Shown: positions 1 to 5,434, counted from the stretch's first letter. The stretch: 7,072 nucleotides of DNA from Actinomycetales bacterium (GCA_012514545.1 JAAZAC010000223.1:1-7072); one strand, 5' to 3'. The notes: generated by a model from the sequence alone, not told the origin. Program-made: numbers and translations.

Positions 1-806
1 AGTTCACGAACGACTTCATCAACTCGATCGCCAACAACCGCGCCTCGGTGTTCCAGTCGCGCTACCGGGAGATCGACATCCTGCTGATCGACGACATCCA
101 GTTCCTGCAGGGGAAGGACTCCACCCAGGAGGCGTTCTTCCACACGTTCAACACCCTGCACAACGCGAACAAGCAGGTCGTCATCACGTCCGACGTGCCG
201 CCCAAGCAGCTCGCCGGATTCGAGGACCGGATGCGTTCCCGCTTCGAGTGGGGCCTCATCACGGACATCCAGCCGCCCGACCTCGAGACGCGCATCGCGA
301 TCCTGCGCAAGAAGGCCGCGAACGAGAAGCTCCAGGCGCCCGACGACGTCCTCGGCTACATCGCGTCGAAGATCTCCACGAACATCCGCGAGCTCGAGGG
401 CGCGCTCATCCGCGTGACCGCGTTCGCCAACCTCAACCGGCAGCACGTGGACCTCGCGCTCGCCGAGATCGTCCTCAAGGACCTCATCACCGACGACGAC
501 ACCGCGGAGATCACGGCCGCCACGATCATCACGCAGACCGCCAACTACTTCGGCCTGACGATCGACGACCTCTGCGGTTCCTCGCGCTCGCGCGTTCTCG
601 TGACGGCGCGTCAGATCGCGATGTACCTGTGCCGCGAGCTCACCGACATGAGCCTGCCCAAGATCGGCCAGCAGTTCGGCGGCCGCGACCACACCACGGT
701 GATGCACGCGAACCGCAAGATCCGCGAGCTCATGGCGGAACGGCGCTCGATCTACAACCAGGTGACAGAGCTCACGAACCGCATCAAGCAGCAGAACCGC
801 GGCTGA
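1..806 (+). CDS. dnaA: Chromosomal replication initiator protein DnaA, 3' part (5' truncated by window)
   Basis: DnaA is the AAA+ ATPase that binds 9-bp DnaA boxes at oriC, oligomerises with ATP, melts the origin and recruits the replicative helicase. The reading frame is open from base 3, and 267 residues are visible. The start, domains I-II and the Walker A motif lie upstream of the window. Visible in order: Walker B ILLIDDIQFL with D30-D31 (window numbering), sensor I QVVITSD, box VII EDRMRSRFEWGL, sensor II region NIRELEGAL, then domain IV. Domain IV holds the family signature near residues 223-240 (GQQFGGRDHTTVMHANRKI), the helix-turn-helix and basic loop that read DnaA boxes. The gene ends in TGA at 804-806 with no obvious rho-independent terminator. 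Just downstream lies the putative oriC, the usual actinobacterial arrangement. The part seen is intact, without frameshift. Confidence 0.98.
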   Translation, partial: FTNDFINSIANNRASVFQSRYREIDILLIDDIQFLQGKDSTQEAFFHTFNTLHNANKQVVITSDVPPKQLAGFEDRMRSRFEWGLITDIQPPDLETRIAILRKKAANEKLQAPDDVLGYIASKISTNIRELEGALIRVTAFANLNRQHVDLALAEIVLKDLITDDDTAEITAATIITQTANYFGLTIDDLCGSSRSRVLVTARQIAMYLCRELTDMSLPKIGQQFGGRDHTTVMHANRKIRELMAERRSIYNQVTELTNRIKQQNRG

Positions 807-829
807 TTTTCCCAGGCCCTTCTGGTGCC

Positions 830-838
830 TTGTTCACA
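830..838 (+). promoter_or_regulatory. DnaA box (TTGTTCACA)
   Basis: One mismatch from the high-GC consensus TTGTCCACA. It is the first box after the dnaA stop codon and lies three bases before an oppositely oriented box at 841-849, forming an inverted pair. Confidence 0.65.
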
Positions 839-840
839 CC

Positions 841-849
841 TGTGGACAT
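841..849 (-). promoter_or_regulatory. DnaA box (ATGTCCACA on the - strand)
   Basis: One mismatch from TTGTCCACA, read on the - strand. It opens a run of GTGGA-containing sites at 842, 854, 864, 886 and 908, spaced 12, 10, 22 and 22 bp, close to whole helical turns. Confidence 0.7.
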
Positions 850-852
850 CCT

Positions 853-861
853 TGTGGACGG
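853..861 (-). promoter_or_regulatory. DnaA box (CCGTCCACA on the - strand)
   Basis: Two mismatches from TTGTCCACA, with the core GTCCACA intact. It lies 12 bp from the previous box in the same orientation, so the two would sit on the same DNA face. Confidence 0.55.
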
Positions 862-884
862 GCGTGGATGACACGCATCGGGGA

Positions 885-893
885 TGTGGACGC
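885..893 (-). promoter_or_regulatory. DnaA box (GCGTCCACA on the - strand)
   Basis: Two mismatches from TTGTCCACA, with the core GTCCACA intact. Same orientation as the boxes at 841 and 853, 32 bp from the latter, about three helical turns. Confidence 0.5.
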
Positions 894-954
894 CGCGGCC
901 CTGGACGGTGGACGCAGGGTGAACACAGAACCGTCGTCCACCGGCCCGCCGCGT

Positions 955-978
955 CGTCGACAGCCGCGTCGACAGCCG
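955..978. repeat. Tandem 12-bp direct repeat in oriC, two perfect copies
   Basis: CGTCGACAGCCG occurs at 955-966 and again at 967-978 without a mismatch or gap. A degenerate third copy follows at 979-990 (8 of 12 positions match). Each unit contains GTCGACA, a one-base variant of the DnaA-box core GTCCACA, so the repeats may be diverged weak DnaA boxes placed one helical turn apart. Alternatively they may bind another origin protein. Confidence 0.6.
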
Positions 979-986
979 GGTCCACA
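978..986 (+). promoter_or_regulatory. DnaA box (GGGTCCACA)
   Basis: Two mismatches from TTGTCCACA, with the core GTCCACA intact, in + orientation. It starts at the last base of the tandem 12-bp repeat 955-978, and its box register (966, 978) continues the 12-bp spacing. Confidence 0.5.
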
Positions 987-1094
987 CCCCGCCCGGCCCG
1001 CTGACCTGCGACGACGGCGTGGTTCCACAGTCTCCACACCCCCGATGACGATGACGAGTCTCTTGCATCACAAGGGATCCCCACACCGTCATGA

Positions 1095-1129
1095 GGCCGG
1101 CCGCGCGACCGGCCGCACCCATCCGGCCG
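1095..1129. repeat. GC-rich repeat cluster with inverted repeat upstream of dnaN
   Basis: CCGGCCG occurs three times, starting at 1097, 1109 and 1123. GGCCGG (1095-1100) and CCGGCC (1109-1114) also form a perfect 6-bp inverted repeat around an 8-nt loop. No run of T follows, so this is not a typical terminator. It could fold in a dnaN leader RNA if transcription starts upstream, or be chance in GC-rich DNA. Confidence 0.3.
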
Positions 1130-1267
1130 ACCGTCCGACCCACCACCCGCCGAGCGGTGTCCGCACGTTGGTGCACTCGCGTACTGTTCAGTCCGTACTC
1201 CCCGCTGCACGGCCGTCGCGACGGCGCGACGTGCCGAGGGGCGACTGGTCTGCCGCACCACCGGCGT

Positions 1268-1273
1268 GAAGGG
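1268..1273 (+). promoter_or_regulatory. Ribosome binding site of dnaN (GAAGGG)
   Basis: This purine-rich Shine-Dalgarno-like sequence lies 7 nt before the ATG at 1281. It fixes that ATG as the dnaN start; the nearby ATG at 1274 is out of frame. Confidence 0.6.
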
Positions 1274-1280
1274 ATGAGGC

Positions 1281-2411
1281 ATGAGGTTCCGGGTCGACCG
1301 TGACGTTCTCGCCGAGGCCGTGACGTGGACGGCCCGATCCCTCCCCACCCGACCCCCCGTCCCGGTGCTGGCCGGCGTGCGGATCGACGTCGACGACACG
1401 GGCGTCGTGCAGCTCTCCTCGTTCGACTACGAGGTGTCGGCCCGCTCGGAGATCGCGGCCGAGGTCAGCGAGAAGGGCACGGTCCTCGTCTCGGGACGCC
1501 TCCTCGCGGAGATCTCCCGCGCGCTCCCCGCCCAGCCGGTGGACGTCGTGCTCGAGGGCACCAAGGTCACGGTCACCTGCGGGGCCAGCCGCTTCTCGCT
1601 GCTCACGATGCCGGTCGAGGACTACCCGGCCCTGCCGGCCATGCCCGACGTCATCGGCGCGGTCCCGGGCGAGCGGCTCGCCGAGGCGGTCAACCAGGTC
1701 ACGGTCGCGGCGAGCCGCGACGACACCCTCCCCCTCCTCACGGGCGTCCGGATGGAGATCGAGGGCGAGACGATGACGCTCCTCGCCACCGACCGGTACC
1801 GCCTCGCGCTCCGTGAGCTCCAGTGGCAGCCGGCCCGCCCGGACATCAGCCAGGTCGCCCTGGTCCGCGCGCGGACGCTCTCCGACGCCGCGCGCTCGCT
1901 CGGCGGCTCCGACCAGGTGACGATCGCGCTCTCCACGGGTTCCGGCGTCGACCTCATCGGCTTCGAGGCCGGCGGCCGCCACACGACGTCCCTCCTCGTG
2001 GACGGCGACTACCCGCCCGTCCGCCGGCTCTTCCCCGAGGAGACGCCGATCCACGCCGTCGTCGAGCTGGCCCCGCTCACGGAGGCGGCGCGCCGCGTGG
2101 CCCTCGTCGCCGAGCGGAACACGCCGATCCGGCTCGCCTTCTCCGAGGGCCAGGTGGTGCTCGACGCCGGCCAGGGTGACGACGCGCAGGCCTCCGAGGC
2201 GCTCGAGGCGACCCTCGTCGGCGAGGAGATCACCGTCGCGTTCAACCCGCAGTACCTCCTCGACGGGCTGGGCGCCCTCACGACGCCGTACGTGCGGTTC
2301 TCGTTCACGCACCCGAACAAGCCCGTCGAGTTCACCGGTCAGGAGACCGTGGACGCCGACGACGACAAGACCTACCGCTACCTGTTGGTGCCCATCCGCT
2401 TCGCGAGCTGA
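1281..2411 (+). CDS. dnaN: DNA polymerase III subunit beta (sliding clamp)
   Basis: The beta clamp is a ring-shaped homodimer that encircles DNA, tethers the replicative polymerase and docks other repair and replication proteins. At 376 residues it has the usual family length, with three repeated clamp domains of about 120 residues each. The N-terminus MRFRVDRDVLAEAVTW is a typical first helix. ATDRYRLALREL (from residue 169) is the conserved clamp motif of the second domain. The C-terminus YRYLLVPIRFAS matches the family ending that forms part of the partner-binding pocket. The ATG at 1281 is preceded by GAAGGG at good spacing. The gene starts the packed group dnaN-gnd-recF-dciA. Its stop at 2409-2411 lies 10 nt before the preferred gnd start, so gnd is probably translated from the same mRNA. 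I see nothing damaged or missing. Confidence 0.98.
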   Translation: MRFRVDRDVLAEAVTWTARSLPTRPPVPVLAGVRIDVDDTGVVQLSSFDYEVSARSEIAAEVSEKGTVLVSGRLLAEISRALPAQPVDVVLEGTKVTVTCGASRFSLLTMPVEDYPALPAMPDVIGAVPGERLAEAVNQVTVAASRDDTLPLLTGVRMEIEGETMTLLATDRYRLALRELQWQPARPDISQVALVRARTLSDAARSLGGSDQVTIALSTGSGVDLIGFEAGGRHTTSLLVDGDYPPVRRLFPEETPIHAVVELAPLTEAARRVALVAERNTPIRLAFSEGQVVLDAGQGDDAQASEALEATLVGEEITVAFNPQYLLDGLGALTTPYVRFSFTHPNKPVEFTGQETVDADDDKTYRYLLVPIRFAS

Positions 2412-2421
2412 GATGGTGCCC

Positions 2422-3309
2422 ATGCACATCGGACTCGTCGGGCTCGGGCGCATGGGCGCGAACATGCGCGACCGCCTGCGCGACCGCGGCGTGGAGGTCA
2501 CCGGCTACGACCGCGACCCGGCGGTGAGCGACGTGCCGGACCTCGCCGCCCTGGTCGCCGCCCTGCCCGACGGCGGCCGCGTCGTCTGGGTGATGGTCCC
2601 CTCCGGGGAGCCCACGCGGGCGGTGGTGGCGGAGCTGGGCGGGCTGCTCGCCGCCGGCGACCTCGTGGTCGAGGGCGGCAACTCGCACTACACGGACGAC
2701 ATCGCCCACGCCGCGGCGCTCGCCGAGCGCGGCATCCGCTACGTCGACGTCGGCGTCTCCGGCGGGGTGTGGGGCCGCGCGAACGGCTACGGCCTCATGG
2801 CGGGCGGCGACGCGGCCGACGTCGACGCGCTCGCCCCGGTCTTCGACGCGCTGCGCCCGGACGGCCCGCGGGAGGAGGGGTTCGTGCACGCGGGCCCGGT
2901 CGGGGCCGGCCACTTCGCGAAGATGGTGCACAACGGGATCGAGTACGGCCTCATGCAGGCGTACGCCGAGGGGTACGAGCTGCTGTCCGCCTCGGACCTC
3001 GTCACGGACGTGCCGGGCGTGCTCAAGGCGTGGAGCCGCGGCACGGTGGTCCGCTCCTGGCTGCTCGACCTGCTCGTCGCGGCCATCGAGGCGGACCCGG
3101 AGCTCGGCTCGATCGACGACTGGGTCGAGGACTCCGGCGAGGGTCGGTGGACGGTGGACGAGGCGATCGACCGCGCGGTGCCGCTCCCGGTGATCTCCGC
3201 GGCGCTCTTCGCGCGCTTCGCGTCGCGCCAGGTGGACTCGCCCGCGATGAAGGCGGTCGCCGCCCTGCGCCAGCAGTTCGGCGGGCACGCCGTCCGGCCG
3301 GCGCAGTGA
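2422..3309 (+). CDS. gnd: 6-phosphogluconate dehydrogenase, decarboxylating (short, GntZ/YqeC-like form)
   Basis: The enzyme oxidises and decarboxylates 6-phosphogluconate to ribulose 5-phosphate in the oxidative pentose phosphate pathway, in the cytosol. At 295 residues it is the short form, well below the roughly 470-residue classical Gnd. The N-terminal Rossmann fold shows GLGRMGANM (residues 7-15). An acidic residue ends the second strand (YDRDP, D30), which in this superfamily tends to favour NAD+ over NADP+; cofactor choice is therefore an inference. Substrate and catalytic motifs are present: EGGNSHYTDD (84-93), GVSGGVWG (111-118) and GHFAKMVHNGIEY with K167 and H170/N171. I chose the ATG at 2422 because MHIGLVGLG is the usual family start. 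An in-frame ATG at 2413 (adding MVP) and GTG at 2416 are alternatives. It lies between dnaN and recF, as in Streptomyces. Confidence 0.93.
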   Translation: MHIGLVGLGRMGANMRDRLRDRGVEVTGYDRDPAVSDVPDLAALVAALPDGGRVVWVMVPSGEPTRAVVAELGGLLAAGDLVVEGGNSHYTDDIAHAAALAERGIRYVDVGVSGGVWGRANGYGLMAGGDAADVDALAPVFDALRPDGPREEGFVHAGPVGAGHFAKMVHNGIEYGLMQAYAEGYELLSASDLVTDVPGVLKAWSRGTVVRSWLLDLLVAAIEADPELGSIDDWVEDSGEGRWTVDEAIDRAVPLPVISAALFARFASRQVDSPAMKAVAALRQQFGGHAVRPAQ

Positions 3310-3318
3310 TTCCTGCAC

Positions 3319-3322
3319 GGGG
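3319..3322 (+). promoter_or_regulatory. Ribosome binding site of recF (GGGG core)
   Basis: The G-run lies 6 nt before the GTG at 3329 in the 19-nt gap after gnd. It supports a GTG start that gives MHVSWLALKDFRSY, the normal RecF beginning, although no ATG is available. Confidence 0.4.
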
Positions 3323-3328
3323 TGCCGC

Positions 3329-4567
3329 GTGCACGTGAGCTGGCTGGCCCTCAAGGACTTCCGCTCGTACCCGGAGCTGGACCTGGCCCTGGACCCGGGC
3401 GTGACCGCCTTCGTCGGCCCGAACGGGCAGGGCAAGACGAACCTCGTCGAGGCGATCGGCTACGCGTCGACGCTGGCCAGCCACCGCGTGGCGAGCGACG
3501 CCGCGCTCGTGCGGGCGGGGGCGCCGTCGGCTGTCGTGCGCGTGCGGGCGCGCCGCGGGGACCGGGAGACGCTCGTCGAGCTCGAGATCACGCCGGGCCG
3601 CGCGAACCGGGCGCAGGTGAACCGCTCCCCGGTCCGCCGCACGCGCGACGTGCTCGGCATCATCCGCACCGTCGTCTTCGCGCCGGAGGACCTGGCCCTG
3701 GTCAAGGGCGACCCCGACGGCCGGCGCCGCTTCCTCGACGCGCTCCTCGTGCAGGTCTCGCCCCGGATGGCGGGTGTCCTCGCCGACTACGACCGGGTGC
3801 TGCGCCAGCGCGGCGCCCTGCTGAAGTCGGCGGGTCCCGCGCGTCGCCTGGCCCGGGCCGGCTCCCGCGCGCCGGACCCGGAGGACCAGCCCGCCGTGGA
3901 CGCGACCCTCGACGTCTGGGACGCGAAGCTCGCCCAGCTGGCCGCGGAGATCCTGGCGGCCCGCCTGCTCCTCGTCGACCGGCTGCGGCCGCACGTCGCG
4001 GCGGCCTACGAGCGCGTGAGCGACGGCGGGTCGGCCGGCCTGGGCTACCGCTCCTCTCTGGCCCTCGCCGAGGACGCGGCCGACGACGCCGGTGCCGCCG
4101 GCCCCGTCCCCGCCGTCCTGCCGCACGACGGCGTGCCCGCCGCGGTGCTCGAGGAGCAGCTCGTCGAGGCGATGCGGCGGCTGCGCCGCCAGGAGCTCGA
4201 GCGCGGCGTCACCCTGGTCGGCCCGCACCGGGACGACCTGCTCCTGGCCGTCAACGGCCTCCCGGCCCGCGGCTACGCGAGCCACGGCGAGTCGTGGTCG
4301 CTCGCCCTGGCCCTCCGCCTCGCCTGCTTCGAGCTGCTCACGCACGGCGACGACGACGCGATCGGCGGCTGGGTGGAGGGGTCCGCGCCGATCCTCGTCC
4401 TCGACGACGTGTTCGCCGAGCTCGACGTCGCGCGCCGCGACCGGCTGGCCCGTCTCGTGGCCGACGCCGAGCAGGTGCTCATCACCGCGGCGGTCCCGCA
4501 CGACGTGCCGGACGGCCTGGCGGGCGCGCGCTTCGACGTCGCCGGCGGGAGGGTGCGCCGTGCCTGA
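3329..4567 (+). CDS. recF: DNA replication and repair protein RecF
   Basis: RecF is an SMC-like ABC ATPase that binds single/double-strand junctions and, with RecO and RecR, loads RecA at gaps behind stalled forks. The 412 residues include all expected motifs: the N-terminal LALKDFRSYPEL strand, Walker A GPNGQGKT with K36, TLVGPHRDDLLL, the ABC signature region GESWSLALALRLA (from residue 320), Walker B ILVLDDVFAELD with D359-D360, and the D-loop. It is longer than the usual 360-375 residues. The extra length seems to lie in two Ala/Pro/Arg/Asp-rich segments, about residues 168-190 (after the QRGALLKSAG stretch) and about 248-272 (before the PAAVLEEQLVEA helix). Both fall outside the nucleotide-binding motifs and look like tolerated loops. 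Translation starts at GTG 3329. The stop overlaps the next gene's start by 8 nt, implying coupled translation. Confidence 0.96.
   Translation: MHVSWLALKDFRSYPELDLALDPGVTAFVGPNGQGKTNLVEAIGYASTLASHRVASDAALVRAGAPSAVVRVRARRGDRETLVELEITPGRANRAQVNRSPVRRTRDVLGIIRTVVFAPEDLALVKGDPDGRRRFLDALLVQVSPRMAGVLADYDRVLRQRGALLKSAGPARRLARAGSRAPDPEDQPAVDATLDVWDAKLAQLAAEILAARLLLVDRLRPHVAAAYERVSDGGSAGLGYRSSLALAEDAADDAGAAGPVPAVLPHDGVPAAVLEEQLVEAMRRLRRQELERGVTLVGPHRDDLLLAVNGLPARGYASHGESWSLALALRLACFELLTHGDDDAIGGWVEGSAPILVLDDVFAELDVARRDRLARLVADAEQVLITAAVPHDVPDGLAGARFDVAGGRVRRA
4547..4553 (+). promoter_or_regulatory. Ribosome binding site of dciA (GGGAGGG), inside recF
   Basis: This strong purine-rich site lies 6 nt before the GTG at 4560, within the last codons of recF. 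It decides the dciA start and supports re-initiation by ribosomes finishing recF. Confidence 0.65.
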
Positions 4568-5162
4568 GCAGCCCCTGCCCGACGGCGGGCCCGCAGCCGG
4601 CGAGCCCGCGCCCGACGCCGCGCCCGCACCCGACACCGACCTCCCCGCCCGGCCCGTCGCCGAGGCGCTCGGCCTCACGCCCCCCTCCGAGGTGGGGCGT
4701 GCGGCGCTCAACCGCGCGAAGGCCGCGGCCCGCGCCCGGGGGGCGCGCCCCGGTCAGCCGGCGCCGCGCCGCGTGGCCGGGAGCCGCAACCGGCCGGAGG
4801 GCAGCGGCCGCGACCCGGTGCTCCTCGGCGAGACGCTCGCCCGGCTCGCCGCCGAGCGCGCGTGGGACGAGCCGCTCTCGGTCGGCGGCGTCATCGGGCG
4901 CTGGCGCGAGGTCGTCGGCGACCAGATCGCCGACCACTGCACGCCCGAGACGTTCGAGGACGGCCTGCTCGTCGTGCGCGCCGACTCCTCCACCTGGGCG
5001 GCCAACCTGCGGCTGCTCACCCCGCAGCTCCTGGCCCGCCTGGCCGCCGAGGTGGGCCCCGACGTCGTCACCGAGGTCCGCGTCCTCGGGCCCGCGGGGC
5101 CGCGCTGGGGCCGGGGCCGGCGCAGCGTGCCGGGCCGCGGTCCGCGCGACACCTACGGCTAG
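4560..5162 (+). CDS. dciA: DUF721 protein, DciA-type replicative helicase operator
   Basis: DUF721 proteins are the DciA family, which acts with the DnaB replicative helicase in bacteria lacking DnaC or DnaI. The Mycobacterium tuberculosis homologue Rv0004, in the same place between recF and gyrB, is an essential DnaB-associated factor. The 200 residues fall into three parts: an Ala/Pro-rich, partly acidic N-terminal region (about 1-75) that looks disordered; the DUF721 domain (about 78-180); and a basic tail ending GRGPRDTYG, a known actinobacterial signature of this protein. The domain shows LARLAAERAWDEPLSVGGVIGRW (W115), EVVGDQIADHCTPE, and DGLLVVRADSSTWAANLRLL with W146. The tryptophan of this last motif is the one reported to matter for DnaB binding in mycobacteria. 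The GTG start at 4560 overlaps recF by 8 nt and has a strong ribosome site. The helicase role here is inferred from family and context. Confidence 0.9.
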   Translation: MPEQPLPDGGPAAGEPAPDAAPAPDTDLPARPVAEALGLTPPSEVGRAALNRAKAAARARGARPGQPAPRRVAGSRNRPEGSGRDPVLLGETLARLAAERAWDEPLSVGGVIGRWREVVGDQIADHCTPETFEDGLLVVRADSSTWAANLRLLTPQLLARLAAEVGPDVVTEVRVLGPAGPRWGRGRRSVPGRGPRDTYG

Positions 5163-5249
5163 CCCCGCCGACGCGTTCTGGCGCGATGAACAGCGCCGGT
5201 CGACCCCCTGTCCACGCCCCGGGCCCGACGGCGCGTCCAGGCTGTGCAG

Positions 5250-5270
5250 GAACGGCTCTGAGGGCCGTTC
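5250..5270. repeat. Perfect 7-bp inverted repeat upstream of gyrB
   Basis: GAACGGC (5250-5256) and GCCGTTC (5264-5270) are exact inverse copies around a 7-nt centre. There is no T-run after it, so it does not look like a rho-independent terminator for dciA. It ends 4 nt before the possible -10 hexamer and covers where a -35 would lie, so a regulator operator is possible. Confidence 0.45.
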
Positions 5271-5274
5271 GGGG

Positions 5275-5280
5275 TAGACT
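5275..5280 (+). promoter_or_regulatory. Possible -10 element of a gyrB promoter (TAGACT)
   Basis: TAGACT fits the actinobacterial housekeeping -10 pattern TANNNT and sits in the only sizeable gap before gyrB. No good -35 (TTGAC-like) is seen 16-18 bp upstream, where AACGGC is found; weak -35 elements are common in actinobacterial promoters. The start site would fall near 5286-5288. Confidence 0.35.
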
Positions 5281-5302
5281 GGGACCTGTCATTCCTGGTG
5301 TT

Positions 5303-5351
5303 CGCGCGCCATGTCGTCGTGCCGCGGGCTCGGCATGGGCCGGTGCGCGCG
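5303..5351 (+). repeat. Possible nested hairpin in the gyrB leader
   Basis: CGCGCGC (5303-5309) can pair with GCGCGCG (5345-5351). Inside, TGCCG (5320-5324) can pair with CGGCA (5331-5335) around a 6-nt loop. In DNA this GC-rich such pairing arises easily by chance, and no known riboswitch pattern is recognised. Confidence 0.25.
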
Positions 5352-5417
5352 TCGGACCTGTCCTGCGTCCCCCAGGTTTCCTGCGCACACCGCTGACGCG
5401 GCGCGCCCATCGCACAC

Positions 5418-5423
5418 GAGGAG
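5418..5423 (+). promoter_or_regulatory. Ribosome binding site of gyrB (GAGGAG)
   Basis: A clear Shine-Dalgarno-like sequence 11 nt before the GTG at 5435. The spacing is a little long, but there is no alternative in-frame ATG, GTG or TTG closer to it. Confidence 0.55.
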
Positions 5424-5434
5424 CACCTTCGCCC

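Larger units (their letters stand above)
807..1280. other. Putative oriC (dnaA-dnaN intergenic region, 474 nt)
   Basis: This non-coding gap between dnaA and dnaN is where Streptomyces and Mycobacterium carry oriC. It contains many 9-mers resembling the high-GC DnaA box TTGTCCACA. On the - strand sense: 841-849 (ATGTCCACA, one mismatch), 853-861 (CCGTCCACA), 885-893 (GCGTCCACA), and weaker ones at 863-871 and 907-915. On the + strand sense: 830-838 (TTGTTCACA, one mismatch), 934-942 (TCGTCCACC), 954-962 (TCGTCGACA), 966-974 (GCGTCGACA), 978-986 (GGGTCCACA), 1021-1029 (GGTTCCACA) and 1030-1038 (GTCTCCACA). There is no strongly AT-rich block; the least GC-rich stretch is about 1044-1075. The second half (about 1090-1280) is GC-rich with short repeats and leads into dnaN. 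A TANNNT hexamer at 1182-1187 (TACTGT) could be a dnaN -10 box, but I see no matching -35. That this is the origin rests on position plus box density; it is not proven here. Confidence 0.85.
5163..5434 (+). promoter_or_regulatory. dciA-gyrB intergenic region and probable gyrB leader
   Basis: This 272-nt gap holds no convincing gene. It contains a DnaA-box-like 9-mer at 5208-5216 (CTGTCCACG, two mismatches), an inverted repeat at 5250-5270, a possible -10 hexamer at 5275-5280, a 9-bp direct repeat GGACCTGTC at 5282-5290 and 5354-5362, a possible nested hairpin at 5303-5351, and the gyrB ribosome site GAGGAG at 5418-5423. If the -10 is real, gyrB has a 5' leader of about 150 nt. An ATG at 5311 opens a frame that runs on into gyrB in the wrong frame without an early stop, so it is not a short leader peptide. 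Confidence 0.55.

Noticed and set aside
811..830. Possible terminator hairpin after dnaA (AGGCCC / GGTGCCT)
   Set aside because: The stem is short with a bulge and has no T-run behind it; the match is no better than chance.
1168..1187. dnaN promoter from TTGGTG (1168-1173) and TACTGT (1182-1187)
   Set aside because: The two hexamers are only 8 bp apart, far from the usual 16-18, so they cannot be a pair. TACTGT alone is too weak to call.
752..1399. Open frames across the dnaA-dnaN gap (- strand 752-1399; + strand 868-1269)
   Set aside because: Products are Arg/Pro/Thr-rich without motifs, and the region carries DnaA-box-like sites and lies where actinobacterial oriC is expected. No ribosome site supports them.
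1188..3435. Two overlapping long - strand frames opposite dnaN and gnd (1188-2501 and 2332-3435)
   Set aside because: Composition-driven antisense frames; dnaN and gnd are complete and recognisable on the other strand.
3023..4711. Long open frame (562 codons) on the - strand opposite recF and the end of gnd
   Set aside because: It spans three genes that are clearly real on the + strand, and its translation is repetitive and Arg/Gly/Ala-rich without any recognisable motif.
3322..5277. 651-codon + strand frame overlapping recF and dciA
   Set aside because: It is an out-of-frame reading of recF and dciA, extremely Arg/Pro/Gly-rich, with no family features.
5311..5434. Leader peptide in the gyrB 5' region starting at ATG 5311
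   Set aside because: The frame does not stop before gyrB but continues through it out of frame, and no ribosome site precedes the ATG.
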